DNA from: SVTX01 sp045588675
Lineage (GTDB): Bacteria > Bacillota > Clostridia > Oscillospirales > CAG-272
Length of the DNA stretch: 48,672 nucleotides
Reading direction: 5' to 3'
Assembly (NCBI GenBank): GCA_045588675.1
Contig: JAZNER010000029.1
Location: 1-48,672 of the forward strand
A model generated the notes under the pieces. That model was not told the origin of the DNA and searched no databases. It saw only the letters and a list, made by a program, of their open reading frames with translations. A program made the position numbers and the translations under genes. Position 1 is the first letter of the stretch; every line of letters starts with the position of its first letter. This document shows positions 42,204-48,672 of the stretch, piece after piece.

Positions 42204-42950
42204 ATGAAGATATTAATTAGCGGTATCGGCGGACGAATGGGCACTGAAATTAAAAAGCTTGCTCTTGAAGGCTTTCACGGTGCTTCTCTTGTTGCAGGCT
42301 ATGACATTGCTCCGCAGAGCATTACCGAATGTCCGACATACACAAGCCTTTGGGCTGTAAAGGAAGCTCCCGATTGCATTATTGACTTTTCGCACCATTC
42401 TGCAACGACTGATCTTTTAAAGTACGCTTGCGAAAAGAAAATCCCCGTAGTTATCGCAACAACGGGACACGACGAAAGCGAAAAGGCAGAAATTCTTGCA
42501 GCTTCAAAAATAATTCCTGTATTCCACTCGGCAAATATGTCACTCGGTGTCGCTCTTCTTTGCTCGCTTGCGCAAATAACAGCAAAGACCTTCCCCGATG
42601 CTGACATTGAAATAATCGAGAAGCATCACAACAGAAAGCTTGATGCGCCAAGCGGAACTGCTCTTTTGCTTGCAAACGCAATCCAAAAAATCCGCGAATC
42701 TGCATATTTTACATTTGGCAGGCAGGGGCAAGCAAAGCGAGAGCCTGCTGAAATCGGCATACACGCCATCCGCATGGGCAACATTATCGGCGAGCACGAG
42801 GTAATTGTCGGAACCGATACTCAAACAATTACACTAAAGCACGAGGCGCACAGCCGCTCACTCTTTGCCGAGGGTGCTATCGTTGCCGCAGAATATCTTG
42901 TAGAGCAGAGCACCGGTCTTTACGATATGAATTCAATGATTGGACAATAA
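42204..42950 (+). CDS. dapB: 4-hydroxy-tetrahydrodipicolinate reductase
   Basis: A 248-residue Rossmann enzyme. ILISGIGGRMGTEI (NAD(P) loop; the usual second Gly-Ala is Ile-Gly), VVIATTGH, FHSANMSLGV, the catalytic IIEKHHNRKLDAPSGTA (His/Lys) and IHAIRMGNIIGEHEV. Second step of the lysine branch. 56 bp after dapA, same transcript. Confidence 0.96.
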   Translation: MKILISGIGGRMGTEIKKLALEGFHGASLVAGYDIAPQSITECPTYTSLWAVKEAPDCIIDFSHHSATTDLLKYACEKKIPVVIATTGHDESEKAEILAASKIIPVFHSANMSLGVALLCSLAQITAKTFPDADIEIIEKHHNRKLDAPSGTALLLANAIQKIRESAYFTFGRQGQAKREPAEIGIHAIRMGNIIGEHEVIVGTDTQTITLKHEAHSRSLFAEGAIVAAEYLVEQSTGLYDMNSMIGQ

Positions 42951-43008
42951 AAGTTTTACACAAGCTTTCAAAAACAAACAAACCATTTTAATAAATGAGA
43001 GGCTTACA

Positions 43009-44310
43009 ATGATTTGTAACAATCTATCAATAAACGAAAAAGGGCATCTGTCGCTTGCGGGATTTGATACAGTAGAGCTTGCCGAGAAATACGGCACTCC
43101 GCTCTACCTCTATGACGAGAACAAAATCCGCGAAAAATGCCGCATTTACAAAAGTGCGCTACAAGAAGCCTTTGGCGAAAATGCGCTTGCGCTCTACGCC
43201 AGCAAAGCTGCTTCCTTCCGTCAGATGTACCGAATAATTAATGAAGAAGGACTTGGAACCGACCTTGTTTCCTCAGGCGAGCTTTACACGGCTCTCTCGG
43301 TCGGCTTCCCGCTCCAAAAAGCATATTTCCACAGCAATAATAAGACCGATTTTGATATTGCTTATGCTATCGACTCGGGCGTTGGATACTTTGTGGTTGA
43401 TAATGTCGAGGAGCTTGACGCGATTGACCGAATTGCAAAGGAGAAGGCTACACGGCAAAAGGTTCTGTTGCGCCTGACACCAGGCATTGACCCCCACACC
43501 TATGAAGAGGTAGCGACGGGCAAGGTTGACTCAAAGTTTGGTTCTGCCATTGAAACAGGACAGGCCGAGCAGATTGTAAAATATGCTCTTGGACTTGATA
43601 ATATTGAGCTCTACGGCTTCCACTGTCACGTTGGCTCGCAGGTGTTTGATTCTGATATTTTCCTTCGCGCGTCAAGAATTATGCTTGAATTTATCGCCGA
43701 AATCAAGAACAAATACGGCTTTGAAGCAAAGGAGCTTGACCTTGGCGGCGGCTATGGAGTTCGCTATCTTGAAGAAGACCCCGTGCTTGACATAAGAGCC
43801 AATATTTTCGAGGTAGCAAAGGCGGTCAAGGAAGCTTGTGCCGAGCTTGACATCAATGTTCCCGCAATTCGTATGGAGCCCGGAAGAAGCATTGTAGCTG
43901 ACTCGGGAATGACGCTATACACCGCCGGAACGGTTAAGCGTATCCCCGGATACAAAAATTATGTTTCGGTTGACGGCGGCATGGCTGATAATCCGCGATA
44001 TGCGCTTTATAAATCACCCTACACTGTTTGCCTTGCAAACAGAATGAGGTCAGATGCACCTACCTTCAAATGCTCTGTTGTCGGCAGATGCTGCGAAAGC
44101 GGCGATATTTTGCAGGAAAATGTAACCCTGCCCGCCGACATTGTTCGCGGTGATATAATCGCAGTTCTTACAACGGGCGCATACAATTATTCAATGTCAT
44201 CAAACTATAACCGACTTCAAAAGCCACCCGTAGTTATGCTTTCGGGTAACAAGGACTATATCGCAGTAAAGAGAGAAAGCCTTGATGATATTGCCAGAAA
44301 TGATATTTAA
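43009..44310 (+). CDS. lysA: Diaminopimelate decarboxylase
   Basis: A 433-residue fold III PLP decarboxylase from ATG 43009 (GAGAGG upstream); an in-frame ATG 69 bases earlier overlaps dapB and has no site. LYASKAASF holds PLP-Lys66, followed by GFHCHVGSQ, ELDLGGGYGVRY, RMEPGRSIVADSG, VVGRCCESGDIL and GAYNYSMSSNYN. It converts meso-DAP to lysine, completing the riboswitch-controlled operon. The intermediate DAP-making genes are not in this window. Confidence 0.96.
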   Translation: MICNNLSINEKGHLSLAGFDTVELAEKYGTPLYLYDENKIREKCRIYKSALQEAFGENALALYASKAASFRQMYRIINEEGLGTDLVSSGELYTALSVGFPLQKAYFHSNNKTDFDIAYAIDSGVGYFVVDNVEELDAIDRIAKEKATRQKVLLRLTPGIDPHTYEEVATGKVDSKFGSAIETGQAEQIVKYALGLDNIELYGFHCHVGSQVFDSDIFLRASRIMLEFIAEIKNKYGFEAKELDLGGGYGVRYLEEDPVLDIRANIFEVAKAVKEACAELDINVPAIRMEPGRSIVADSGMTLYTAGTVKRIPGYKNYVSVDGGMADNPRYALYKSPYTVCLANRMRSDAPTFKCSVVGRCCESGDILQENVTLPADIVRGDIIAVLTTGAYNYSMSSNYNRLQKPPVVMLSGNKDYIAVKRESLDDIARNDI

Positions 44311-44362
44311 ATGCAATCCTCGCTTAGTTATTTATATTTACCTTTAATTGAATTTAACAAAT

Positions 44363-44394
44363 AAAAGACGAACAGCTACGCTGTTCGTCTTTTT
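44363..44394. terminator. Bidirectional terminator
   Basis: A 10-bp stem (44367-44376 with 44380-44389) with flanking A4/T4, between the convergent lysA and metAA genes. Confidence 0.9.
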
Positions 44395-44395
44395 G

Positions 44396-45310
44396 TCATA
44401 ATGTCTTCAAATCATAAGGTGTTGACTGATATACGAAATAGTTCAGCCAATTGATAAACAATAGGCTTCCGTGCGCTCTCCAGCGCACAACGGGGGGATT
44501 GTCGGGATTGTCGTCACGGTAATAGTTCTTTGGCATTTCAATCGGTAAGCCTGCCGCCAAATCACGCTTGTATTCTGCATCAAGCGTCAACGGGTCGTAT
44601 TCCGAATGTCCCATTACAAAAAACTGTCTGCCGCCGTTCCTTGATACTATATGCACTCCCGCCTCGTCAGAGGATGCAAGGATTTTCAGCTCCGACACCT
44701 TCTCAATGTCTTCCCTGCTGACAGTTGTGTGCCTCGAATGAGGAACGAAAAATTCCTCATCAAACCCACGAAGGAGCATTGATTTTGCATAGTCGGCTTT
44801 GTGAGGAAACACCCCGAAAAGCTTGCTCGGCAAAACGCTCTTATTTATTCCATAGTGATGATACAGTCCTGCCTGCGCACCCCAACAAATATGCATCGTG
44901 CTGTGAACGTGAGAAAGTGACCAATCCATTATCTCACAAAGCTCGCCCCAATAGTCCACCTCTTCAAATTCCATCATTTCAACAGGTGCGCCTGTGATTA
45001 TCATTCCGTCATACTTTTCATCCTTAACCTCATCAAAGGTCTTATAGAATGCAAGCAGGTGCTCCTGCGCCGTATTTTGCGACTGATGGGATTTTGTTCT
45101 TATTAGGGTAAGCTCAATCTGCAACGGCGTATTGCCGAGTATGCGCGAAATTTGGGTCTCTGTTTCAATCTTTTTTGGCATCAGATTGAGTAAAAGTATC
45201 TTCAAAGGACGAATATCCTGTGTGATTGCCCTTCTCTCTGTCATAGCAAATATATTTTCATCTGCCAGGATTTGCACTGCCGGCAAATCATTCGGTATTT
45301 TAATCGGCAT
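44396..45310 (-). CDS. metAA: Homoserine O-acetyltransferase (MetA family)
   Basis: A 304-residue glutamine-amidotransferase-fold enzyme from ATG 45310 (AAAGGAG upstream). LLNLMPKKIETE, TGAPVEMMEFEEVDYW, nucleophile Cys142 in MHICWGAQAG, and catalytic MGHSEYD. Residue 111 is Glu, the known marker for acetyl-CoA rather than succinyl-CoA use in this family. It makes O-acetyl-L-homoserine for MetY, encoded just upstream. The leader has a terminator-like hairpin. Confidence 0.95.
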   Translation of the reverse strand: MPIKIPNDLPAVQILADENIFAMTERRAITQDIRPLKILLLNLMPKKIETETQISRILGNTPLQIELTLIRTKSHQSQNTAQEHLLAFYKTFDEVKDEKYDGMIITGAPVEMMEFEEVDYWGELCEIMDWSLSHVHSTMHICWGAQAGLYHHYGINKSVLPSKLFGVFPHKADYAKSMLLRGFDEEFFVPHSRHTTVSREDIEKVSELKILASSDEAGVHIVSRNGGRQFFVMGHSEYDPLTLDAEYKRDLAAGLPIEMPKNYYRDDNPDNPPVVRWRAHGSLLFINWLNYFVYQSTPYDLKTL

Positions 45311-45350
45311 TATGTTCTCCTTTCGTCGCTTCGCGGACTCAAAAGCTTTT

Positions 45351-45380
45351 AAAAAGGTTTTTAAGAATTCCAAAAACCTT
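45351..45380 (-). promoter_or_regulatory. Terminator-like hairpin in the metAA leader
   Basis: In the leftward transcript a 9-bp stem AAGGTTTTT/AAAAACCTT (45380-45372 with 45362-45354) is followed by TTT-AAAA, 40 bp before the metAA start. It could be an attenuator or a weak second terminator. Confidence 0.45.
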
Positions 45381-45412
45381 AACATAGGATAGTTTTAACA
45401 TTAAATATTATT

Positions 45413-45444
45413 TAAAAATGGCTTAGATAAACAGTCAGAGCCAT
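45413..45444 (-). terminator. Weak terminator after metY
   Basis: A 6-bp stem ATGGCT/AGCCAT (45444-45439 with 45423-45418), 15-nt loop and T5 in the leftward direction, about 70 bp after the metY stop. Confidence 0.55.
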
Positions 45445-45515
45445 CTCGTCTGTGCTTTCAGAAGATTTATAAGTTTTAAGAAAATATTTTCAAAATAATC
45501 TCTTTATCCTTCTCT

Positions 45516-46799
45516 TTATATCTTATCCAAAGCCTGCTGAATATCATCTATCAGGTCATCTGCATCCTCAAGACCGCAAGAAAGACGAACCAAGTCGGGA
45601 GCAACGCCTGACGCGAGCAAATCAGCATCAGATAACTGACGGTGAGTAGTTGTTGCAGGGTGCAAGCAGCAGGAGCGAGCATCGGCAACGTGAGTTTCAA
45701 TGGCAATAAGCTCAAGAGCGTTCATAAATTTTGCAGCCGCGTCACGTCCGCCCTTAACACCAAAGCTAACAACGCCGCAGGTGCCGTCAGGCATATATTT
45801 TTGAGCTATAGCATAATCCTTGCTTGAAGGCAATCCGGGATAGTTGACCCAAGCGATTTTATCATTATTTTCAAGATATTGAGCAATTTTCAGACCATTT
45901 TCACAATGGCGCTTCATTCTGACGTGCAAGCTTTCAAGCCCGAGATTGAGAATATATGAGCTCATAGGCGCGGGAGTAACACCGAGGTCGCGCATAAGCT
46001 GTGCGGTTGCCTTTGTTATATAAGCGCCTTCAAGTCCAAATTTATCGGTATAAGTAATTCCATGATAGCTTTCATCGGGAGTGCAAAGACCGGGATATTT
46101 GTCAGCATATTTTTTCCAATCAAACTTACCCGAGTCAACAATAGCACCGCCAACCGCGCTTCCGTGACCGTCCATATATTTTGTTGTTGAATGAGTTACA
46201 ATATCGGCTCCCCATTCAAAAGGACGGCAATTTACAGGTGTCGGGAAGGTGTTATCAATAATCAGAGGAACTCCGTTTTTGTGTGCCACCTTTGCGAATT
46301 TTTCAATATCAAGAACATTGAGCGCAGGATTTGCAATAGTTTCGCCGAAAACAAGCTTCGTTTCGGGACGGAATGCCGCTTCAAGCTCTTCTTCTGAGCA
46401 ATCGCAAGGAACAAAAGTAACCTCAATTCCCATTCTCTTGAGAGTTACCGCAAAAAGATTATATGTTCCACCGTAAATAGAAGCAGAGGACACAATATGG
46501 TCACCCGCAGAGCAAATATTGAAAACAGCAAGAAAATTAGCCGCCATACCCGACGAGGTCAGCATTGCCGCGCTTCCGCCTTCCATCTGGCAAATCTTCG
46601 CCGCCACTGTGTCGCACGTGGGATTTTGCAAGCGGGAATAAAAATATCCCGATGCTTCAAGGTCAAAAAGCTTGCCCATGTCCTCGCCTGTGCTATATTT
46701 GAATGTCGTGCTTTGGATAATCGGGATTTGTCTTGGCTCGCCGTTTCCGGGTCTGTATCCGCCTTGAACACACTTTGTACCAATTCTCTTGTTTTTCAT
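45516..46799 (-). CDS. metY: O-acetylhomoserine sulfhydrylase
   Basis: A 427-residue Cys/Met-metabolism PLP enzyme from ATG 46799 (GGAG six bases upstream). QIPIIQSTTFKY, YSRLQNPT, LTSSGMAANFLAVF, IIDNTFPTPVNCRPFEWGAD and PLP-Lys207 in VTHSTTKYMDGHG. The long form with DESYHGITYTDKFG is typical of O-acetylhomoserine (thiol)-lyases. It forms homocysteine from O-acetylhomoserine and sulfide, following MetAA. It has its own promoter and a 170-nt structured leader. Confidence 0.95.
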   Translation of the reverse strand: MKNKRIGTKCVQGGYRPGNGEPRQIPIIQSTTFKYSTGEDMGKLFDLEASGYFYSRLQNPTCDTVAAKICQMEGGSAAMLTSSGMAANFLAVFNICSAGDHIVSSASIYGGTYNLFAVTLKRMGIEVTFVPCDCSEEELEAAFRPETKLVFGETIANPALNVLDIEKFAKVAHKNGVPLIIDNTFPTPVNCRPFEWGADIVTHSTTKYMDGHGSAVGGAIVDSGKFDWKKYADKYPGLCTPDESYHGITYTDKFGLEGAYITKATAQLMRDLGVTPAPMSSYILNLGLESLHVRMKRHCENGLKIAQYLENNDKIAWVNYPGLPSSKDYAIAQKYMPDGTCGVVSFGVKGGRDAAAKFMNALELIAIETHVADARSCCLHPATTTHRQLSDADLLASGVAPDLVRLSCGLEDADDLIDDIQQALDKI

Positions 46800-46966
46800 A
46801 ATAATCTCCATTCCGCCGTTTTACGGCGACACAAATACAGTCGATGAATTTTGCCTAAAGGCAAAATTCGCGCGTGAAACAGTTAATTTACCTATAAGTG
46901 GGAAGTAACTTTCACGCTAACGCCTTTCGTGTATATAAAATAAACTAAAAATGCAAAAATACTGTC
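46800..46966 (-). promoter_or_regulatory. Structured metY 5' leader of unrecognised type
   Basis: Three helices are seen in the leftward transcript. An 8-bp stem GCGTGAAA/TTTCACGC (46917-46910 with 46879-46872) has an inner GTTA/TAAC. A perfect 10-bp hairpin follows (46869-46860 with 46855-46846, GAATTTTGCC/GGCAAAATTC). A 6-bp hairpin (46828-46823 with 46819-46814) ends four bases before the GGAG region. It does not match the SAM-I, SAM-II or T-box signatures I know. Confidence 0.5.
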
Positions 46967-46972
46967 ATTATA

Positions 46973-47000
46973 ATTATATCAGTTTTTTTGATAATGTCAA
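46973..47000 (-). promoter_or_regulatory. Sigma-A promoter of metY
   Basis: Minus strand TTGACA (47000-46995) and TATAAT (46978-46973), 16-nt spacer. Confidence 0.85.
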
Positions 47001-47027
47001 GGGGTTCGGGGGATTTTTTGTTTATAT

Positions 47028-47076
47028 AATAAAGCGTCTGCCCTTAGGGTACGACCCTAAGGGCAGACGCTTTATT
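47028..47076. terminator. Perfect 23-bp hairpin behind the antiporter gene
   Basis: Arms 47028-47050 and 47054-47076 are perfectly complementary around ACG. The T-rich tail is better on the plus strand (TTTATTTTTA) than on the minus strand, where the antiporter is transcribed. It separates the antiporter gene from the metY promoter. Confidence 0.75.
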
Positions 47077-47077
47077 T

Positions 47078-48307
47078 TTACATTACAAATTGGAAAACAT
47101 AAAAAGCTACATAAAGCGACAGCAGTGCAATTCCTTGCCAACGCGACAGCTTGCCTTTTATCATTGTAGGAATAGTCAAAAGTCCCATTACAACAAAAAC
47201 AAGAGGAATGTCAATTACAAGTGAGGCATTCATACCGCCAACAAGCTTATCCGCGGGCACATCAAAGGGATTAATTGAAATTGCCGTGCCGCTAACGAGT
47301 ACAAGATTGAATATGTTTGCACCGATTATATTGCCAAGTGAAAGCGCGCTATGTCCCTTTATAAGAGATGTAACTGCCGTCACAAGCTCAGGAAGTGATG
47401 TTCCAAGAGCAACGAAGGTCAAGGAAATTACAGTTTGAGGCACTCCGAGAGTTTCGGCAATGATAATTCCATTGTCAACAAGCAAGTCCGCTCCAATAGC
47501 AATTATAGCAGCACCTATAACCAGAAAAAGCACATTAGCATTGAGAAGCGCCAACTGTTTTTTAACAGCCGCCTTAATAATTCCGACAACAAGCAATATA
47601 AGACCGATAAATCCCGAAAGATAAAAGCCTATAAAGCCCATAAAATCTGAAATGTCAGTTTGCCAGCCGCCCACACCTATGATGTTTACAATTTGTGCAA
47701 TAATCAGAGATGCGCCGACCAGAAGAAAACCTACAAAATCACCCTTAGAGCTTTGATTTTCCTCAGACACCTCATCGTCAAGAACATCAAGAACAAATTC
47801 CTTATCAATTTCAGATGGCTTCGGCTTCATTTCCTTCTTTGCCTGAATTATCAGAGCAATCATATAGCCAACAAAGCCTAAAAGGAGTACAATTCCTACC
47901 CAACGCTCAAATTTAGTAAGAAAGGAAAGCTCAGCAAAGGTCGCCAAGTATGCAACGAGAGCATAAAAAAGTGCCGCACTGAAAAAGAAGATCACAGGAA
48001 ATTTAAGAGCCTTTTTGTCTGCTTTTGAGGGGCGAATTGCAACAGTTAATGCCGCAATAAGTGATGTATTGCAAATGATAGAGCCAATCGCATTCCCGTA
48101 TGCCATAGCTCCCGAGCCTTGCATAGCTCCTGTGGCTGACACCATAACCTCAGGTAATGTAGTACCTATTGAAACAACGGTTGCGCCAATCAATATTTCG
48201 GGAATATGAAATCTGTGCGCAATTCCTGTAGCTCCATCAACAAACCAATCTCCGCCCTTAATTAAAAGGACCAGACCGATTACAAATAGTAAAATTGGAA
48301 TAACCAT
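47078..48307 (-). CDS. CaCA-family calcium/sodium antiporter (YrbG-like)
   Basis: A 409-residue membrane protein from ATG 48307 with GGAG upstream. It has the two inverted alpha repeats of the family: GATVVSIGTTLPEVMVSAT (41-59) with GNAIGSIICN, and SLTFVALGTSLPELVTA with GNIIGANIFN about 260 residues later. Ten or so membrane segments are separated by an acidic cytoplasmic loop (KPSEIDKEFVLDVLDDEVSEE). It exchanges Na+ (or K+/H+) for Ca2+; ion specificity is not readable. Own promoter; downstream of an rrn terminator. Confidence 0.93.
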   Translation of the reverse strand: MVIPILLFVIGLVLLIKGGDWFVDGATGIAHRFHIPEILIGATVVSIGTTLPEVMVSATGAMQGSGAMAYGNAIGSIICNTSLIAALTVAIRPSKADKKALKFPVIFFFSAALFYALVAYLATFAELSFLTKFERWVGIVLLLGFVGYMIALIIQAKKEMKPKPSEIDKEFVLDVLDDEVSEENQSSKGDFVGFLLVGASLIIAQIVNIIGVGGWQTDISDFMGFIGFYLSGFIGLILLVVGIIKAAVKKQLALLNANVLFLVIGAAIIAIGADLLVDNGIIIAETLGVPQTVISLTFVALGTSLPELVTAVTSLIKGHSALSLGNIIGANIFNLVLVSGTAISINPFDVPADKLVGGMNASLVIDIPLVFVVMGLLTIPTMIKGKLSRWQGIALLSLYVAFYVFQFVM

Positions 48308-48400
48308 AATATCTTCTCCAATGCTTAAAATTAGAGCAGTGCTTTTAACGATACAGATTAAAGCCATTCAAAATCCGACCGTCAATGCTCATTAAAAAAC

Positions 48401-48429
48401 ATTATATCATAAAAAAATAGAATTGTAAA
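48401..48429 (-). promoter_or_regulatory. Sigma-A promoter of the antiporter gene
   Basis: Minus strand TTTACA (48429-48424) and TATAAT (48406-48401), spacer 17 nt. Confidence 0.75.
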
Positions 48430-48480
48430 GATATTTGTAAAAAATAAAGAGTTCAAGGCTCAGTGTTAAGTTTACTTAAC

Positions 48481-48514
48481 CGCATAAAAAAGAAAAAACA
48501 CGGTAAACCGTGTT
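48481..48514 (-). terminator. rRNA operon terminator
   Basis: In the leftward direction an 8-bp stem AACACGGT/ACCGTGTT (48514-48507 with 48504-48497) is followed by a long T-rich run. About 130 bp after the 23S rRNA 3' end. Confidence 0.85.
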
Positions 48515-48642
48515 GAACAATAAATATTTGACCTTGACACGAAAAGGAAAAGGAAAGTTGAGTCAAAACAGAAACTCAAACTATATAATGAACACCAAAA
48601 GTAAAGCATTAACACGAGAATATTAAAAGACTTTACTCAAGG

Positions 48643-48672
48643 AGGTTCAAGCCCTCGGTCTATTAGTATCGG
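48643..48672 (-). rRNA. rrl: 23S rRNA, last ~30 nt (gene continues beyond window)
   Basis: Read on the minus strand, the right edge gives CCGATACTAATAGACCGAGG followed by GCTTGAACC, the conserved 3' end of bacterial 23S rRNA. The exact mature end is approximate. The 128-bp stretch between it and the terminator is AT-rich and shows no 5S rRNA. Confidence 0.93.

Noticed and set aside
46800..46966. SAM or T-box riboswitch upstream of metY
   Set aside because: No SAM-I core or GATGAAACC element and no AGGGTGG T-box sequence could be found; reported only as an unrecognised structured leader.
48515..48642. 5S rRNA gene after 23S
   Set aside because: The stretch is strongly AT-rich with no 5S-like core or paired ends.

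Overview
The window looks like chromosome of an anaerobic, endospore-forming Clostridia bacterium, most likely an uncultured Oscillospiraceae/Ruminococcaceae-type gut lineage. This rests on spoVG, a SPOCS (DUF3794) protein, an Amidase_6 protein, an NAD-dependent DNA ligase, strong AGGAGG ribosome-binding sites, TTGACA-17-TATAAT promoters, a T/S-rich coding style and a TnpV-type transposon gene. Taxonomy is inferred from gene families only. Most of the window is ordinary core metabolism in tight operons, interrupted by small accessory loci.

Layout: (1) 1-1210, edge of a mobile element (DUF6809-like and tnpV, leftward) and a cysteine-tailed membrane protein. (2) 1285-7672, an M20 amidohydrolase, then an amino-sugar/cell-wall salvage block: a cytoplasmic GH20-like hydrolase, a protein fusing an XRE-type DNA-binding domain to a MurK-like amino-sugar kinase, MurQ, and a clan GH-A hydrolase. 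(3) 7711-12748, a leftward unit murD - YnbB-like PLP enzyme - duplicated-domain lipoprotein - cysteine desulfurase. (4) 13003-17580, a divergent GyrB/ParE-like ATPase, murC, spoVG and a YfcE-type phosphoesterase. (5) 17774-21473, three small unrecognised genes, a SPOCS/LysM-like protein and an Amidase_6 protein, probably sporulation-associated. (6) 21586-24460, an AI-2E family transporter and an orphan solute-binding lipoprotein. (7) 24534-29846, tRNA-Lys, flavodoxin, ligA, a cell-wall amidase, rsmI, tRNA-Thr and tRNA-Tyr. Both the Lys and the Tyr locus are followed by duplicated pieces of the tRNA 3' end and of the terminator. (8) 29987-32818, a 943-residue putative intracellular glycosidase.

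(9) 32885-40703, the complete leftward his operon yerC-hisZ-hisG-hisD-hisC-hisB-hisH-hisA-hisF-hisIE, with translational couplings and a candidate operator over its promoter. Histidinol-phosphatase is absent. (10) 40926-44310, a lysine riboswitch controlling dapA-dapB-lysA. (11) 44396-46799, metAA and metY, which make homocysteine through O-acetylhomoserine; metY has a long hairpin-rich leader of no recognised type. (12) 47078-48307, a CaCA-family cation antiporter. (13) 48481-48672, the terminator and last ~30 nt of a leftward 23S rRNA gene with no 5S gene after it.

The best candidate for an undescribed system is the 2700-7672 amino-sugar block. A BadF/BcrA-fold kinase carries its own helix-turn-helix domain and could act as both sensor-repressor and first enzyme of MurNAc/GlcNAc use. 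A dyad lies just upstream of its promoter, and MurQ and two cytoplasmic glycosidases accompany it. Secondary candidates are the tRNA-3'-end/terminator duplications, the metY leader RNA and a recurrent family of short GCC/GGC palindromes placed before ribosome-binding sites.
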